Below are positions 1 through 7,837 of a stretch of 64,000 nucleotides of DNA, in pieces. The notes under the pieces are model-generated. The model saw nothing but the letters and a program-made list of their open reading frames with translations. It did no database searches and was not told the DNA's origin. This DNA comes from Rhizorhabdus histidinilytica (GTDB taxonomy: Bacteria; Pseudomonadota; Alphaproteobacteria; Sphingomonadales; Sphingomonadaceae), in the NCBI RefSeq assembly GCF_900167915.1, contig NZ_FUYM01000002.1, positions 434,001 to 498,000 of the forward strand. Reading direction: 5' to 3'. Within the stretch, counting starts at the first letter, position 1. Each line of letters opens with the position of its first letter. Position numbers and translations under genes: made by a program.

Positions 1-610
1 CGAGATGGTCGCGGCTGAGATTGGTGAAGGCCGCCGCGCGCACCGGCAGGCCCTCGGTCCGATATTGCGACAGGCCGTGGCTCGACGCCTCGAAGGCGGC
101 GTGGGTGACGCCTTCCTTGCGGAGCCCGGCCATGTTCGACAGGAAGGTGACGATGTCCGGAGTGGTCAGCCCGGTCGACACCTGGTCGTCGGCGGTGGTG
201 ACGCCGAGCGTGCCGATCGAGGCGGCGTGGAAGCCCGCCATCCGCCACAGCTGGCGGGTCAGCTCGACCGTCGAGGTCTTGCCGTTGGTGCCGGTGACGG
301 CGACCGTGGTGTCGGGGAAAGGCGCGAAGAAGCGCGCGGCGAGCCTGGCGAACAGCCGGCGCGGCTCGTCGTCGACGATGTGGACCGCACCCTCGACGAC
401 GACGCCGGGCGCGGAGACGATCGCCGCCGCGCCATCGGCGACAGCCTGGGCGATGAAGTCCTCGCCGTTGAAGCGGCTGCCCTTGAAGGCGCCGAACACG
501 GTGCCCGGCGCGACCTTGCGGTGATCGATCGCGAAGCCGGTGATCCGCGCGTCGCCGGCGTCCGCGCCCGATGCGGCCGGAAGCCCGGCCAGGAGGTCAG
601 TCAATCGCAT
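1..610 (-). CDS. murE: UDP-N-acetylmuramoyl-tripeptide ligase MurE (partial, C-terminus outside window)
   Basis: This is the N-terminal ~203 residues of the Mur ligase that adds the third peptide-stem residue (diaminopimelate or lysine) to UDP-MurNAc-L-Ala-D-Glu in cytoplasmic peptidoglycan synthesis. Translating the minus strand from the ATG at 610 gives an N-terminal substrate domain and then the Mur ligase P-loop GTNGKTS. It also gives the family motif ASSHGLSQYR, followed by AAFTNLSRDHL at the window edge. The start overlaps the 3' end of ftsI by 14 bp, as expected in a dcw operon, so translational coupling is likely. The C-terminal domain that decides DAP or Lys specificity is not in the window. 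DAP is expected for a Gram-negative; that is inference. Confidence 0.95.
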   Translation of the reverse strand, partial: MRLTDLLAGLPAASGADAGDARITGFAIDHRKVAPGTVFGAFKGSRFNGEDFIAQAVADGAAAIVSAPGVVVEGAVHIVDDEPRRLFARLAARFFAPFPDTTVAVTGTNGKTSTVELTRQLWRMAGFHAASIGTLGVTTADDQVSTGLTTPDIVTFLSNMAGLRKEGVTHAAFEASSHGLSQYRTEGLPVRAAAFTNLSRDHL

Positions 611-2336
611 GGACCCCCGTGTCCTTCTTTTCCGGCTTGTAGACGAAGGGCATCAGGTCGGAGACGTCGATGTCCTTGCTGGGATCGGGGATGACGCCGA
701 GCAGCGGGCCGATCCGGGCGATGACGTTCTTGACCGCCGGCAGCGCGTTCCACGCGGCGGTGCGGAAGCCGTAGGTCTCGGGAATGCCCTTCGGCTCGTC
801 CATCGTCACGACCACGACGTAGCGCGGCGCGTCCATCGGGAAGGCGGCGGCGAAGGTGGTGACGAGGCTGCTGTGGATGTAGCGGCCGTTGAGGTTCTTC
901 TCGGCGGTGCCGGTCTTGCCGCCGACGCGCAGGCCGGAGATGTTGGCGCCGCGCCCGGTACCTTCCTCGACGACGAGGCGCATGAGCTGGCGGATGCGGT
1001 AGCTGGTCTGTTCGGAGATGACGCGCTTGCCCTGCGGCGCCTGGCCGGCCGGCAGCTTGAGCATCGTCGCCGGACGCAGGATGCCGCCGTTGACCATCGC
1101 CGCATAGGCGTTGGCGAGGTGCATCTGGCTCACCGCGATGCCATGGCCATAGGCGACCGTCATCACGGTGGTCCGCGCCCAGAAGCCCGGCCACAGCGGC
1201 TTGCCGCGCGCCCCCAGTTCAAGGTCGACCGGCCGGTCGAAGCCGAGCTGGCGGAAGAAGGCCTGGGTGCGCTCGGGACCGATCTCCTCGGAAATCCGCG
1301 CGGTGCCGATGTTGGACGAATGGATCAGGATATCGGGCACCGACATCCAGCGGTTCTCGGGATGGTCGTCCTTGATGCGGAAGCCGCCGACCTGGAGCGG
1401 CGCGGTCGCGTCGTAGCGCTTGCCGAAGTCGGTGATCACGCCATGCTCGATGGCGTTGGCCATGGTCAGCACCTTGAAGGTCGAACCCAGCTCGTAGACC
1501 GAGCTGACCGCGCGGTTGTAGCGGGCGTCGGGCCGCAGCGGATCGGTGCCGACCGGCACGAGGCCGGGCGCGTTCGAGTTGAACACCGGCAGCGAAGCCA
1601 TCGCGAGCACCTCGCCGGTGTGGACGTCGAGGACGACGCCGGCGCCGCCGACCGCGAGATATTTCTCGGCCGACGTCCGGATCGCGCTTTCGAGCGCGGC
1701 CTGCACGCGGCTGTCGATCGACAGCGCGACGGGCTGGCCGCCATTGGCGGCGCTGGTCAGCCGCTTGTCGAGAAAGGCTTCCATCCCGCTGACCGGCACG
1801 CCGCCGATGTCCATATAGCCGATGACCTGTGCGGCCATAGTACCCTGCGGATAGAAGCGCTTGGGTTCGGGAACTTCCTCGATCGCCGGTTCGCCGAGCA
1901 GGCGGACGGCATGGATCTTGGCCGGGGTGGCGCCGCGCTCCAGATAGACGAACTTGCGCCGCCCGTGCAGGATGCGGCGATAGTCGTCGACGCTACGGTT
2001 CGGGAAGAGGCGGGCGAGCTCGGCCGCCAGCCGTTCCTTGTCGCCGATCACGCGGGGCGGGCGGATCGCGAGGCTGATGCCCTTGATGGTCGCGGCGAGC
2101 ACCACGCCGTTACGGTCGGTGATGTCGGCACGCGGGCCGATCGCCGACGCGACCGGCGAACGGTCCGGCGCGTCGAACACCGCCAGGTAGAGCAGCCGCA
2201 GCGAGATCACGCCGACCATCAGCGCAAACAGCAGCATCAGCACCATCAGCCGGTAATGGGCGACGCGGACGCTGTCGTTGTTCTTGACGAGGGCGCGGTC
2301 GCGCGGCGGGGCTAGCCCGGCGGCGATCGCGTTCAT
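597..2336 (-). CDS. ftsI: Peptidoglycan D,D-transpeptidase FtsI (PBP3)
   Basis: Division-specific class B penicillin-binding protein of 579 aa that cross-links septal peptidoglycan in the periplasm. A single N-terminal membrane anchor (about residues 30-52) precedes the PBP dimerisation domain. All three transpeptidase motifs are present: SxxK (STFK, Ser285/Lys288), SxN (Ser340-Asn342) and KTG (474-476, in GGKTGTAEK). The length matches the family. The start codon overlaps the ftsL stop as ATGA, and the 3' end overlaps murE, so the gene sits in the standard ftsL-ftsI-murE order. Nothing in it looks degenerate. Confidence 0.97.
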   Translation of the reverse strand: MNAIAAGLAPPRDRALVKNNDSVRVAHYRLMVLMLLFALMVGVISLRLLYLAVFDAPDRSPVASAIGPRADITDRNGVVLAATIKGISLAIRPPRVIGDKERLAAELARLFPNRSVDDYRRILHGRRKFVYLERGATPAKIHAVRLLGEPAIEEVPEPKRFYPQGTMAAQVIGYMDIGGVPVSGMEAFLDKRLTSAANGGQPVALSIDSRVQAALESAIRTSAEKYLAVGGAGVVLDVHTGEVLAMASLPVFNSNAPGLVPVGTDPLRPDARYNRAVSSVYELGSTFKVLTMANAIEHGVITDFGKRYDATAPLQVGGFRIKDDHPENRWMSVPDILIHSSNIGTARISEEIGPERTQAFFRQLGFDRPVDLELGARGKPLWPGFWARTTVMTVAYGHGIAVSQMHLANAYAAMVNGGILRPATMLKLPAGQAPQGKRVISEQTSYRIRQLMRLVVEEGTGRGANISGLRVGGKTGTAEKNLNGRYIHSSLVTTFAAAFPMDAPRYVVVVTMDEPKGIPETYGFRTAAWNALPAVKNVIARIGPLLGVIPDPSKDIDVSDLMPFVYKPEKKDTGVHAID

Positions 2337-2947
2337 TGCTTCCCCTTGCGCGCGCGGGCCGGCGCCTCCTCGGCGAGACCGTCCAGGAAGTTGTCGTCGA
2401 GCCGGACCGCGCGGACCAGCTTGCGTTCGGCCACCTCACGCACCGGTGACGCCTGCGGCGCCAGCGCCGAGGGCGTCGGCTGCACGTAATTGGCCTGCCG
2501 CAGCGCGGGCTGCGGGGGCGGAGCGGGGATCGCCACCGGCGCGGGGGCCGGGCGGGACCGCGCCGGTGCCATGCCACCGTCCTCGATCCGGTCGTAGCTG
2601 ACCTTGTCGAGCGCGCCATGGCTGGCGACGATCGCCGGGTCGAGCGGCACGCGCTGCGGCTGGGTCAGAGCGACCAGCCGGACCGAGCTGGTCACGAACT
2701 GCTCGGGGCCGGGTGCCTGCAGGCCGTAGACGTTCTGGTTCCACCGTTCGATCTGGGCGAGGCCACCGCGCGTGTCGATCTCGGTCCGCAGGCGGCGGAT
2801 CTCCTGGTTGGTGGCGGCGATCTTGCGCTCGACGCCGGTCAGCTCGGCGCGCTTCGCGGCGACGGTCTGCGAGATCATATAGAAGGAGAGAGCCGCGACG
2901 CAGATGCCGCTCGTCCAGACCACCTCCTTGAAGCGGGTCGTGATCAT
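2333..2947 (-). CDS. ftsL: Cell division protein FtsL-like
   Basis: A 204-aa bitopic membrane protein beginning [11 protein letters not shown]. It has one transmembrane segment (about residues 10-30), then a short heptad-like coiled-coil region (about 35-65) and a long Pro/Ala-rich C-terminal tail. Sequence conservation in FtsL is poor, so the call rests on topology and on its position between rsmH and ftsI. The ATG overlaps the rsmH stop (ATGA) and its own stop overlaps the ftsI ATG. Its expected role is to form the FtsQLB divisome subcomplex. At about 200 aa it is longer than E. coli FtsL (121 aa); the extra length is the proline-rich tail. Confidence 0.85.
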   Translation of the reverse strand: MITTRFKEVVWTSGICVAALSFYMISQTVAAKRAELTGVERKIAATNQEIRRLRTEIDTRGGLAQIERWNQNVYGLQAPGPEQFVTSSVRLVALTQPQRVPLDPAIVASHGALDKVSYDRIEDGGMAPARSRPAPAPVAIPAPPPQPALRQANYVQPTPSALAPQASPVREVAERKLVRAVRLDDNFLDGLAEEAPARARKGKQ

Positions 2948-3912
2948 CCCTGACGTCCTTCCTTTTTGGGCGCGGTGCCCCATGGCGCTGCTGCGGTCCT
3001 CCGGGCGACGCGCAGCGTCGCCGAGCGGGACCGGGGGTTGCGGGCGAGTTCCGCTTCGCCCGCGCGAACGGGCTTGGCGACGGCCTCGAAACTGGGACGC
3101 GGCCCCCCGGCGCGCACATCTGGAAGGTGACGGGAACCGGCCGGCGTGGCGCCGCTGCGATCGCGCAGGAAGCGCTTCACGATCCGGTCCTCGATCGAAT
3201 GGAAGGAGACGACCGCCAGCCGCCCGCCGGGGCGCAGCACGCGCTCGGCAGCGGCCAGACCCTGCTCGAGCTCGTCGAGCTCGGCGTTGAGGTGGATGCG
3301 GATCGCCTGGAAGGTGCGGGTCGCGGGATCCTTCTTCTCGTGCGGCTTGTGGCCGAGCGCACGGCGCACGACCTCGGCCAGTTCGGAGGTCCGGCTGATC
3401 GGCCGGGCCTGGACGATGGCGCGGGCGACGCGGCGGGCGCGCGGTTCCTCGCCCAGATCGTGCAGCACCTCGGCGATCTCGGCCTCGTCGGCGGTGTTGA
3501 CGAAGTCGGCGGCGCTCATGCCGCTCTTCTCCATCCGCATGTCGAGCGGGCCATCCGCCTGGAAGGAAAAGCCGCGGTCGGCGCGGTCGAGCTGCATCGA
3601 CGACACACCGATGTCGAGCGTCACGCCGTCGACCTGGCCGATGCCGCGCTCGTTCAGCGCCTCCGCCATGCGGGAGAAGCGTTCGGGAACCAGGATCAGC
3701 CGGCCCTCCGCCCCCGCCTCCAGCGCGCGGCCCTCGGCGATCGCGTCGGGATCGCGATCGAACGCATAGACGCGCGCACCCGCGTGCAGCAGGGCGCGGG
3801 TATAGCCGCCGGCGCCGAAGGTGCCGTCGACATGGGTCTCGCCGGCAGCGGGATCGAGGCCGGCGATCACCTCGTCGATCAGGACGGGGACATGGGGCGC
3901 GGCCGGGGTCAT
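2944..3912 (-). CDS. rsmH: 16S rRNA (cytosine(1402)-N(4))-methyltransferase RsmH
   Basis: A 322-aa SAM-dependent methyltransferase (formerly MraW) that modifies C1402 in the ribosomal P site. The N-terminus [13 protein letters not shown] and the SAM-binding stretch [15 protein letters not shown] are characteristic. So are the internal motifs [25 protein letters not shown] and [15 protein letters not shown]. Length and position directly downstream of mraZ are canonical. The ATG overlaps the mraZ stop by 4 bp, and the stop overlaps the ftsL start. Confidence 0.97.
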   Translation of the reverse strand: MTPAAPHVPVLIDEVIAGLDPAAGETHVDGTFGAGGYTRALLHAGARVYAFDRDPDAIAEGRALEAGAEGRLILVPERFSRMAEALNERGIGQVDGVTLDIGVSSMQLDRADRGFSFQADGPLDMRMEKSGMSAADFVNTADEAEIAEVLHDLGEEPRARRVARAIVQARPISRTSELAEVVRRALGHKPHEKKDPATRTFQAIRIHLNAELDELEQGLAAAERVLRPGGRLAVVSFHSIEDRIVKRFLRDRSGATPAGSRHLPDVRAGGPRPSFEAVAKPVRAGEAELARNPRSRSATLRVARRTAAAPWGTAPKKEGRQG

Positions 3913-4481
3913 CCGCGCTCCTTTCGCTTGGCGAGGAGGTCTTCCATCTCCTCGAGCACGTCGCCGGACTCGCCGCCGGCGGCTGCGCGCAGCACCTCGG
4001 GGCTCCAGATGCGGAAACGCCGGCCGCGGCCGACGAAGAAGGCGTCATTGCCGATCTGTGCCTTGGCGCGCAGCCGGTCGGGCAGGACCATTCGGCCCGC
4101 CGTATCGAAGTTGACGTCCTTCATCAGCGGGTAGGTCTCGGCCTCGAGCCGGTCGAGCACGTCGCCCACCAGCTCGCCGGTCTGCTCGGAGACGCGGACG
4201 GCGTGGGCGTTCATCTGCTCTTCGGTCTCGGCGATCTGCAGCCCGTCGCTGACCTCGATGCATTTGAGCGCGGCGTTGAAGGTCATGCGCAAGGTGCGGC
4301 CGAGACCCGAGGCCACCTTGGGCGAGCCCGAGCGGATGTCGATCGTCTGACGGAAGGCAGCAGGGAGCGAAACGCGTCCCTTAAGGTCCACGCCGTTCAA
4401 ATGAACGTCATTGAAGACCGCACCACCCGCCGCCACCGACGCATACCCCAGCCAGATCGAGGGAAGCACCGCCGGGACCAC
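3909..4481 (-). CDS. mraZ: Transcriptional regulator MraZ
   Basis: First gene of the dcw cluster. MraZ is an AbrB-fold DNA-binding protein that represses its own operon in E. coli. The recognisable core begins near [17 protein letters not shown], and a second half-repeat occurs at [17 protein letters not shown], matching the duplicated MraZ fold. The longest frame starts at a GTG at 4481 (190 aa) behind a purine-rich GGAAGGG. An in-frame GTG at 4436 would give 175 aa, closer to the usual 140-170 aa and without an odd hydrophobic leader. The start is therefore uncertain; the gene identity is not. Confidence 0.9.
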   Translation of the reverse strand: MVPAVLPSIWLGYASVAAGGAVFNDVHLNGVDLKGRVSLPAAFRQTIDIRSGSPKVASGLGRTLRMTFNAALKCIEVSDGLQIAETEEQMNAHAVRVSEQTGELVGDVLDRLEAETYPLMKDVNFDTAGRMVLPDRLRAKAQIGNDAFFVGRGRRFRIWSPEVLRAAAGGESGDVLEEMEDLLAKRKERG

Positions 4482-4520
4482 GCCGCCCTTCCGGGCCGGC
4501 GGGAGGCGTCAATGCGCCAA

Positions 4521-4547
4521 GCGATACTCCCCACCCCATTTCACCAT
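4521..4547 (-). promoter_or_regulatory. Candidate MraZ-box cluster
   Basis: On the minus strand, upstream of mraZ, the sequence reads ATGGTGAAATGGGGTGGGG, giving closely spaced TGG(T/G)G units. MraZ autoregulates through tandem TGGG-type repeats upstream of its own gene in other bacteria. The match here is by eye and the repeat spacing is irregular. Confidence 0.35.
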
Positions 4548-4709
4548 TCTGGTGTACTTGGGTCGCTCCGCCATTTCAAAGGATTTTTATACCATTTTAT
4601 GGTTTTCCATGGATTCGGCTGTGGATTCCAGGGAAAGCATGGAGCGCCACGGGACGGCCGGAAACGCGCGGAAGCGCAGAAATCCGGGCAGGGGACGACG
4701 ATCGCCCCC

Positions 4710-4718
4710 TGTGGATAA
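4710..4718 (-). promoter_or_regulatory. Consensus DnaA box (TTATCCACA)
   Basis: The plus strand reads TGTGGATAA, an exact 9/9 match to the DnaA box on the minus strand. It lies 229 bp upstream of the longest mraZ frame. It is a single site with no cluster of further boxes, so it is not an origin. It could be a DnaA regulatory site or chance. Confidence 0.4.
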
Positions 4719-4871
4719 GTTTGTCGAAAAGCTATGGGCCGGACCTTGGCGGAATCGCTGCCGGCCAAACCGTCAGCCCGCACGGAGCCGAAACGAGTTT
4801 GATTTTACGGGCTTATCGCAGTTGCCGAGTCGGCGGGCCGGCGGATGCGCCGGCCATCGGCGCCAATGCCG

Positions 4872-5108
4872 TCACTGCTGCGGAGGAGGGGCGTCCTGGG
4901 GCGTGCTGCTTTCGCCGGCGGTGCCGCCGGGGGCGACGCCCAGCTCGGCGAGCGGATCGGCGGGAGGCTTGGCGCCGTTCTCGCTCTCGGCGACCAGATT
5001 CGCCTCGCCGTTCCGCTCCTTCGAGTGGAAGCCCACGATCGCCGCCGCCAGCAGGACGATCAGGAAGACGACGGCCAGGCCGGTGATACCGATCCGCACG
5101 CGCTGCAT
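4872..5108 (-). CDS. Small single-pass membrane protein, hypothetical
   Basis: A 78-aa protein not recognised as a named family. It has one strong N-terminal transmembrane helix (about residues 8-27, GLAVVFLIVLLAAAIVG) and then a hydrophilic tail rich in Ala, Pro, Glu and Gln that ends DAPPPQQ. The tail is probably periplasmic given the positive N-terminus (MQRVRIG). It lies 91 bp downstream of the cysteine synthase gene on the same strand and could be co-transcribed. GC3-rich codon use like its neighbours supports a real gene. Confidence 0.6.
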   Translation of the reverse strand: MQRVRIGITGLAVVFLIVLLAAAIVGFHSKERNGEANLVAESENGAKPPADPLAELGVAPGGTAGESSTPQDAPPPQQ

Positions 5109-5199
5109 CAGGCGATGATCCCCATGCCGCCAATGTCCGCCAGGCTCGGGCGGAGGTCAATCGTCAATATCGTCGCCACCGGGCGACGGTCGTCCGGGA

Positions 5200-6198
5200 T
5201 CAGCGGCGCAGCAGCGCCGGGACCGGCAGGCCCTTGGCCTCCAGCCAGGCCGGGTTGAACAGCGATGACAGGTAGCGCATCCCGGAATCGCACAGGATGG
5301 TGACGATCGTCTTGCCCGGGCCCAGTTCCTTCGCCAGCGCGATCGCGCCGGCGACGTTGATGCCCGAGGACAGGCCGACGCACAGCCCCTCGCTGCCGAG
5401 CAACGCGATCACCTGTTCGAGGCCCTCCTGGTCGGAGACGCGGAACTGGGTGTCGATCGGCGCGCCGTCGAGATTGGCGGTGATCCGGCTCTGGCCGATG
5501 CCCTCCGCGACGCTCGACCCTTCGGCCTTGAGCTCGCCATGGGCGAAATAATTGTAGAGCGCGGCGCCGTAAGGGTCGGTCAGCCCGATCACGATGTCCT
5601 CGCTGAACGCCTTGAGGCCCAGACCTACGCCGGCCAGCGTGCCGCCGGTGCCGACCGCACAGGTGAAGCCGTCGATCCGGCCGCCGGTCTGCGCCCAGAT
5701 TTCGGGCGCCGTGGTGCGGATATGGGCGAGGCGGTTGGCGGTGTTGTCGAACTGGTTGGCCCAGAGGGCGCCCGGTGTCTCCTCGGCGATCCGGCGCGAG
5801 GTGTGGACGTAATGGGCAGGGTTCGAATAGGCGGTCGGCGGTACCAGCACGAGCTCGGCGCCCAGCGCGCGCAGCGTGTCCTGCTTCTCCTGGCTCTGGG
5901 TGTCGGTCATGACGATGATCGTGCGGTAGCCGCGGGCATTGCCGACCAGCGCCAGGCCGATGCCGGTGTTGCCGGCGGTGCCCTCGACGATGATGCCGCC
6001 CGGCGCGATCTGGCCGCGTTCCTCGGCATCGGTGATGATCGCCAGCGCGGCGCGGTCCTTCACGGAGCCGCCGGGATTCATGAACTCGCACTTGGCGAGG
6101 ATCTCGCAGCCGGTCGCTTCGCTGGGGCCCTTCAGTCGAACGAGGGGAGTGTTGCCGATCAGGGCGAGCGCATCGGGCGCTATCATGTCATGTGCCAT
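5200..6198 (-). CDS. cysK: Cysteine synthase A (O-acetylserine sulfhydrylase)
   Basis: A 332-aa fold-type II PLP enzyme that makes L-cysteine from O-acetylserine and sulfide. The PLP lysine is Lys47 in NPGGSVKDRAA. The substrate loop reads GTAGNTGIG, with Ala where classical CysK has Ser (TSGNTG); this variant is common in an alphaproteobacterial/eukaryote-like branch. The glycine-rich phosphate loop is CAVGTGGTLAGVG, and the cofactor-pocket serine is in CDSGMRY. The start ATG at 6198 gives MAHDMIAP; a second in-frame ATG (MIAP) cannot be excluded. A cystathionine beta-synthase-like role is possible but less likely at this length. Confidence 0.9.
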   Translation of the reverse strand: MAHDMIAPDALALIGNTPLVRLKGPSEATGCEILAKCEFMNPGGSVKDRAALAIITDAEERGQIAPGGIIVEGTAGNTGIGLALVGNARGYRTIIVMTDTQSQEKQDTLRALGAELVLVPPTAYSNPAHYVHTSRRIAEETPGALWANQFDNTANRLAHIRTTAPEIWAQTGGRIDGFTCAVGTGGTLAGVGLGLKAFSEDIVIGLTDPYGAALYNYFAHGELKAEGSSVAEGIGQSRITANLDGAPIDTQFRVSDQEGLEQVIALLGSEGLCVGLSSGINVAGAIALAKELGPGKTIVTILCDSGMRYLSSLFNPAWLEAKGLPVPALLRR

Positions 6199-6302
6199 GC
6201 CGCCAAGCCTAGCCGAGCGACGCCGGGCTTGCCAACATAGCTTCTCTTGGGCGCGCGTCTTTGCTGCTTGGCAGCGCGGACAAATCGCCCCATCTCCGGT
6301 CG

Positions 6303-6833
6303 ATGACCGATCCCCCCGTGCGCAAGGCCAGCTTTCCCCCCGTGGTTTCCGCCGACACCCGCCTGCTGCTGCTCGGCAGCCTGCCGGGCGAGGCGTCGCT
6401 GCGTGCCGCGCGCTATTATGCCCATCCGCAGAACCAGTTCTGGCGGCTGACCGGTGCGGTGATCGGCGACGAGGGGCTTCCCCTGCTCGACTATGCGGCG
6501 CGGCTCGACCGGCTGCGCGCCGCCGGGGTCGGCCTGTGGGACGTCGTCGCAGACGCGGTCCGCGACGGCAGCCTCGACGGTGCGATCCGCGATCATCGGC
6601 CGAACGACCTCGCCGCGCTGGTCGCGACGCTGCCGGCGCTGCGCGCGATCGGCTTCAACGGCGGCACGGCGGCGCGACTCGGGCGGCGGATGATCGGGGC
6701 GCCGGCGGGACTCGCGCTGGTCGACCTGCCGTCGAGCAGCCCCGCCTTCACCCGGCCGATCGCCGAGAAGCGGGAAAAATGGCTCCAGTTGCGCGAATTC
6801 CTCGACCCGATAGCCGAATTTTGCCGGAATTGA
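6303..6833 (+). CDS. DNA-deoxyinosine glycosylase (UDG superfamily, family 6)
   Basis: A 176-aa uracil-DNA-glycosylase-fold protein that removes hypoxanthine arising from deaminated adenine. The family hallmark GSLPGEASLRAARYYAHPQN is followed by QFWRLTGAV near the N-terminus, and the C-terminal loop reads LPSSSPAFTR. The ATG at 6303 (MTDPPVRKASF) was preferred over an upstream in-frame start at 6261, because the extra 14 residues do not resemble the family and the conserved fold starts soon after. It is a single gene, divergent from cysK. The exact substrate, uracil or hypoxanthine, is inferred from the motif. Confidence 0.85.
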   Translation: MTDPPVRKASFPPVVSADTRLLLLGSLPGEASLRAARYYAHPQNQFWRLTGAVIGDEGLPLLDYAARLDRLRAAGVGLWDVVADAVRDGSLDGAIRDHRPNDLAALVATLPALRAIGFNGGTAARLGRRMIGAPAGLALVDLPSSSPAFTRPIAEKREKWLQLREFLDPIAEFCRN

Positions 6834-6916
6834 CCGAATTTCGCATGTTCATGGCCCCTTCATCGGCACGCTGTACTTGACGCACTGCACACAAGGACTC
6901 AAAGACACCGCTCGTT

Positions 6917-7297
6917 ATGCAGAACCACCACCGCTTCACCGCCGCCGCCCTTCTCGGCACCGCCCTCCTGCTCACCGCTTGCGGCAAGCCCGAAACCGTC
7001 ACCGCCGGAAACGACGATCCTGATTCGGCCACGCTGAACGCCGCTGCGCCGGTCGAGCTGCCCCCGATGGTGACCGCCAGCCGCACCTATCGTTGCAAGG
7101 ACGGCAGCCTGGTCTACGTCGATTTCTTCAGCAACAACACGGCCGCCTACAAGACCAAGAAGGAAGAGGCCGGCGTTTCGCTGACTGCTCCCGAGGCCGG
7201 CAAGCCCTACGTCGCCGAAGGCTATTCGATCAGCGGCGACGGCCCGCAGGTCGACATCGCCGCCCCGGGCAAGCCTTCGCAGAGCTGCAAGGCCTGA
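6917..7297 (+). CDS. MliC-like lipoprotein (putative lysozyme inhibitor)
   Basis: A 126-aa lipoprotein. The signal peptide ends in the lipobox LTAC, with lipidated Cys about residue 22. The mature part has the MliC/C-type lysozyme inhibitor pattern: a start around YRCKDGSLVYVDFF, a central AAYKTKKEEAG, then GKPYVAEGYSISGDG and a closing SCKA. The two cysteines could form the family's disulfide. MliC proteins sit in the outer membrane and protect periplasmic peptidoglycan from lysozyme. A perfect-stem terminator follows 22 bp downstream. The family assignment is by pattern only. Confidence 0.65.
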   Translation: MQNHHRFTAAALLGTALLLTACGKPETVTAGNDDPDSATLNAAAPVELPPMVTASRTYRCKDGSLVYVDFFSNNTAAYKTKKEEAGVSLTAPEAGKPYVAEGYSISGDGPQVDIAAPGKPSQSCKA

Positions 7298-7319
7298 TCC
7301 ATCCTTCCCTGATCATGGA

Positions 7320-7355
7320 AAGGCCGGCTGGAGCGATGCTCCACCGGCCTTTTTT
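7320..7355 (+). terminator. Rho-independent terminator after the MliC-like gene
   Basis: Arms GGCCGG-TGGAGC and GCTCCA-CCGGCC (one unpaired C in the left arm) enclose a GAT loop and are followed by six T residues. On the other strand the hairpin ends the convergent deacylase operon, with a shorter T run, so it may act in both directions. Confidence 0.9.
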
Positions 7356-7366
7356 GATGCGTCGCG

Positions 7367-7834
7367 TCAAGCAGGTGGCTGGCAGACATCCACCCATGTC
7401 GCACCGGTCAACACCGCGAGCCTGCCGGGGGTGAGCCGCACCGACGCGGTCCGCGATCCGGCGGCCGGATAGACCGTCTCGAAATCCTTGAGCGAGACGT
7501 CGCAGTAGATCGGTAGCGGACTGGCCAGCCCGAACGGGCAGACGCCGCCCACCGGATGACCGGTCAGCGCCTCGACCTCTTCCGCACCCAGCATGCGGGG
7601 CCGCCCGCCGAGCGCGTCCTTGGTCTTGCGGTTGTCGAGCCGCGCATCGCCGCGCGCGACGACCAGCATCACCGTTTCGCCGACGCGGATCGACAGCGTC
7701 TTGGCGATCTGCCCCGGCAGCACGCCGAGCGTCTCGGCGGCTTCGAGCACGGTGGCGGTGCTGGCGCCCTGGTCGATGATCGCGATGTCGGGAGCGTGCG
7801 CCGCCAGGAAGGCGCGGACCGATTCCAGGCTCAC
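7367..7834 (-). CDS. YbaK/EbsC-family aminoacyl-tRNA deacylase
   Basis: A 155-aa single-domain trans-editing protein of the YbaK/ProX superfamily, which hydrolyses mischarged tRNAs such as Ala- or Cys-tRNA(Pro). Visible signatures are the substrate-pocket region TLSIRVGETVMLVVARGDARLD with the catalytic-type lysine in NRKTKDAL, and the glycine loop GHPVGGVCPFGL. Length is typical. It is the last gene of a minus-strand run and starts 3 bp after the end of the preceding methyltransferase-like gene, which suggests co-transcription. Its presence in a glycan-type operon may simply be positional. Confidence 0.85.
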   Translation of the reverse strand: MSLESVRAFLAAHAPDIAIIDQGASTATVLEAAETLGVLPGQIAKTLSIRVGETVMLVVARGDARLDNRKTKDALGGRPRMLGAEEVEALTGHPVGGVCPFGLASPLPIYCDVSLKDFETVYPAAGSRTASVRLTPGRLAVLTGATWVDVCQPPA

Positions 7835-7837
7835 CGG

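Larger units (their letters stand above)
4482..4871. other. Gene-free leader upstream of the dcw cluster
   Basis: About 390 bp with no supported gene. It contains the mraZ promoter region, including an AT-rich patch around 4575-4605 that contrasts with the GC-rich surroundings. It also holds TGGGG-type boxes next to mraZ and one consensus DnaA box. A direct repeat TGGATTC occurs at 4610-4616 and 4622-4628. A short minus-strand open frame (4541-4783) has no recognisable features and was not called. Confidence 0.6.

Noticed and set aside
4541-4783. 80-aa minus-strand frame upstream of mraZ
   Set aside because: Overlaps the dcw promoter region, has no ribosome site and shows no recognisable protein features.
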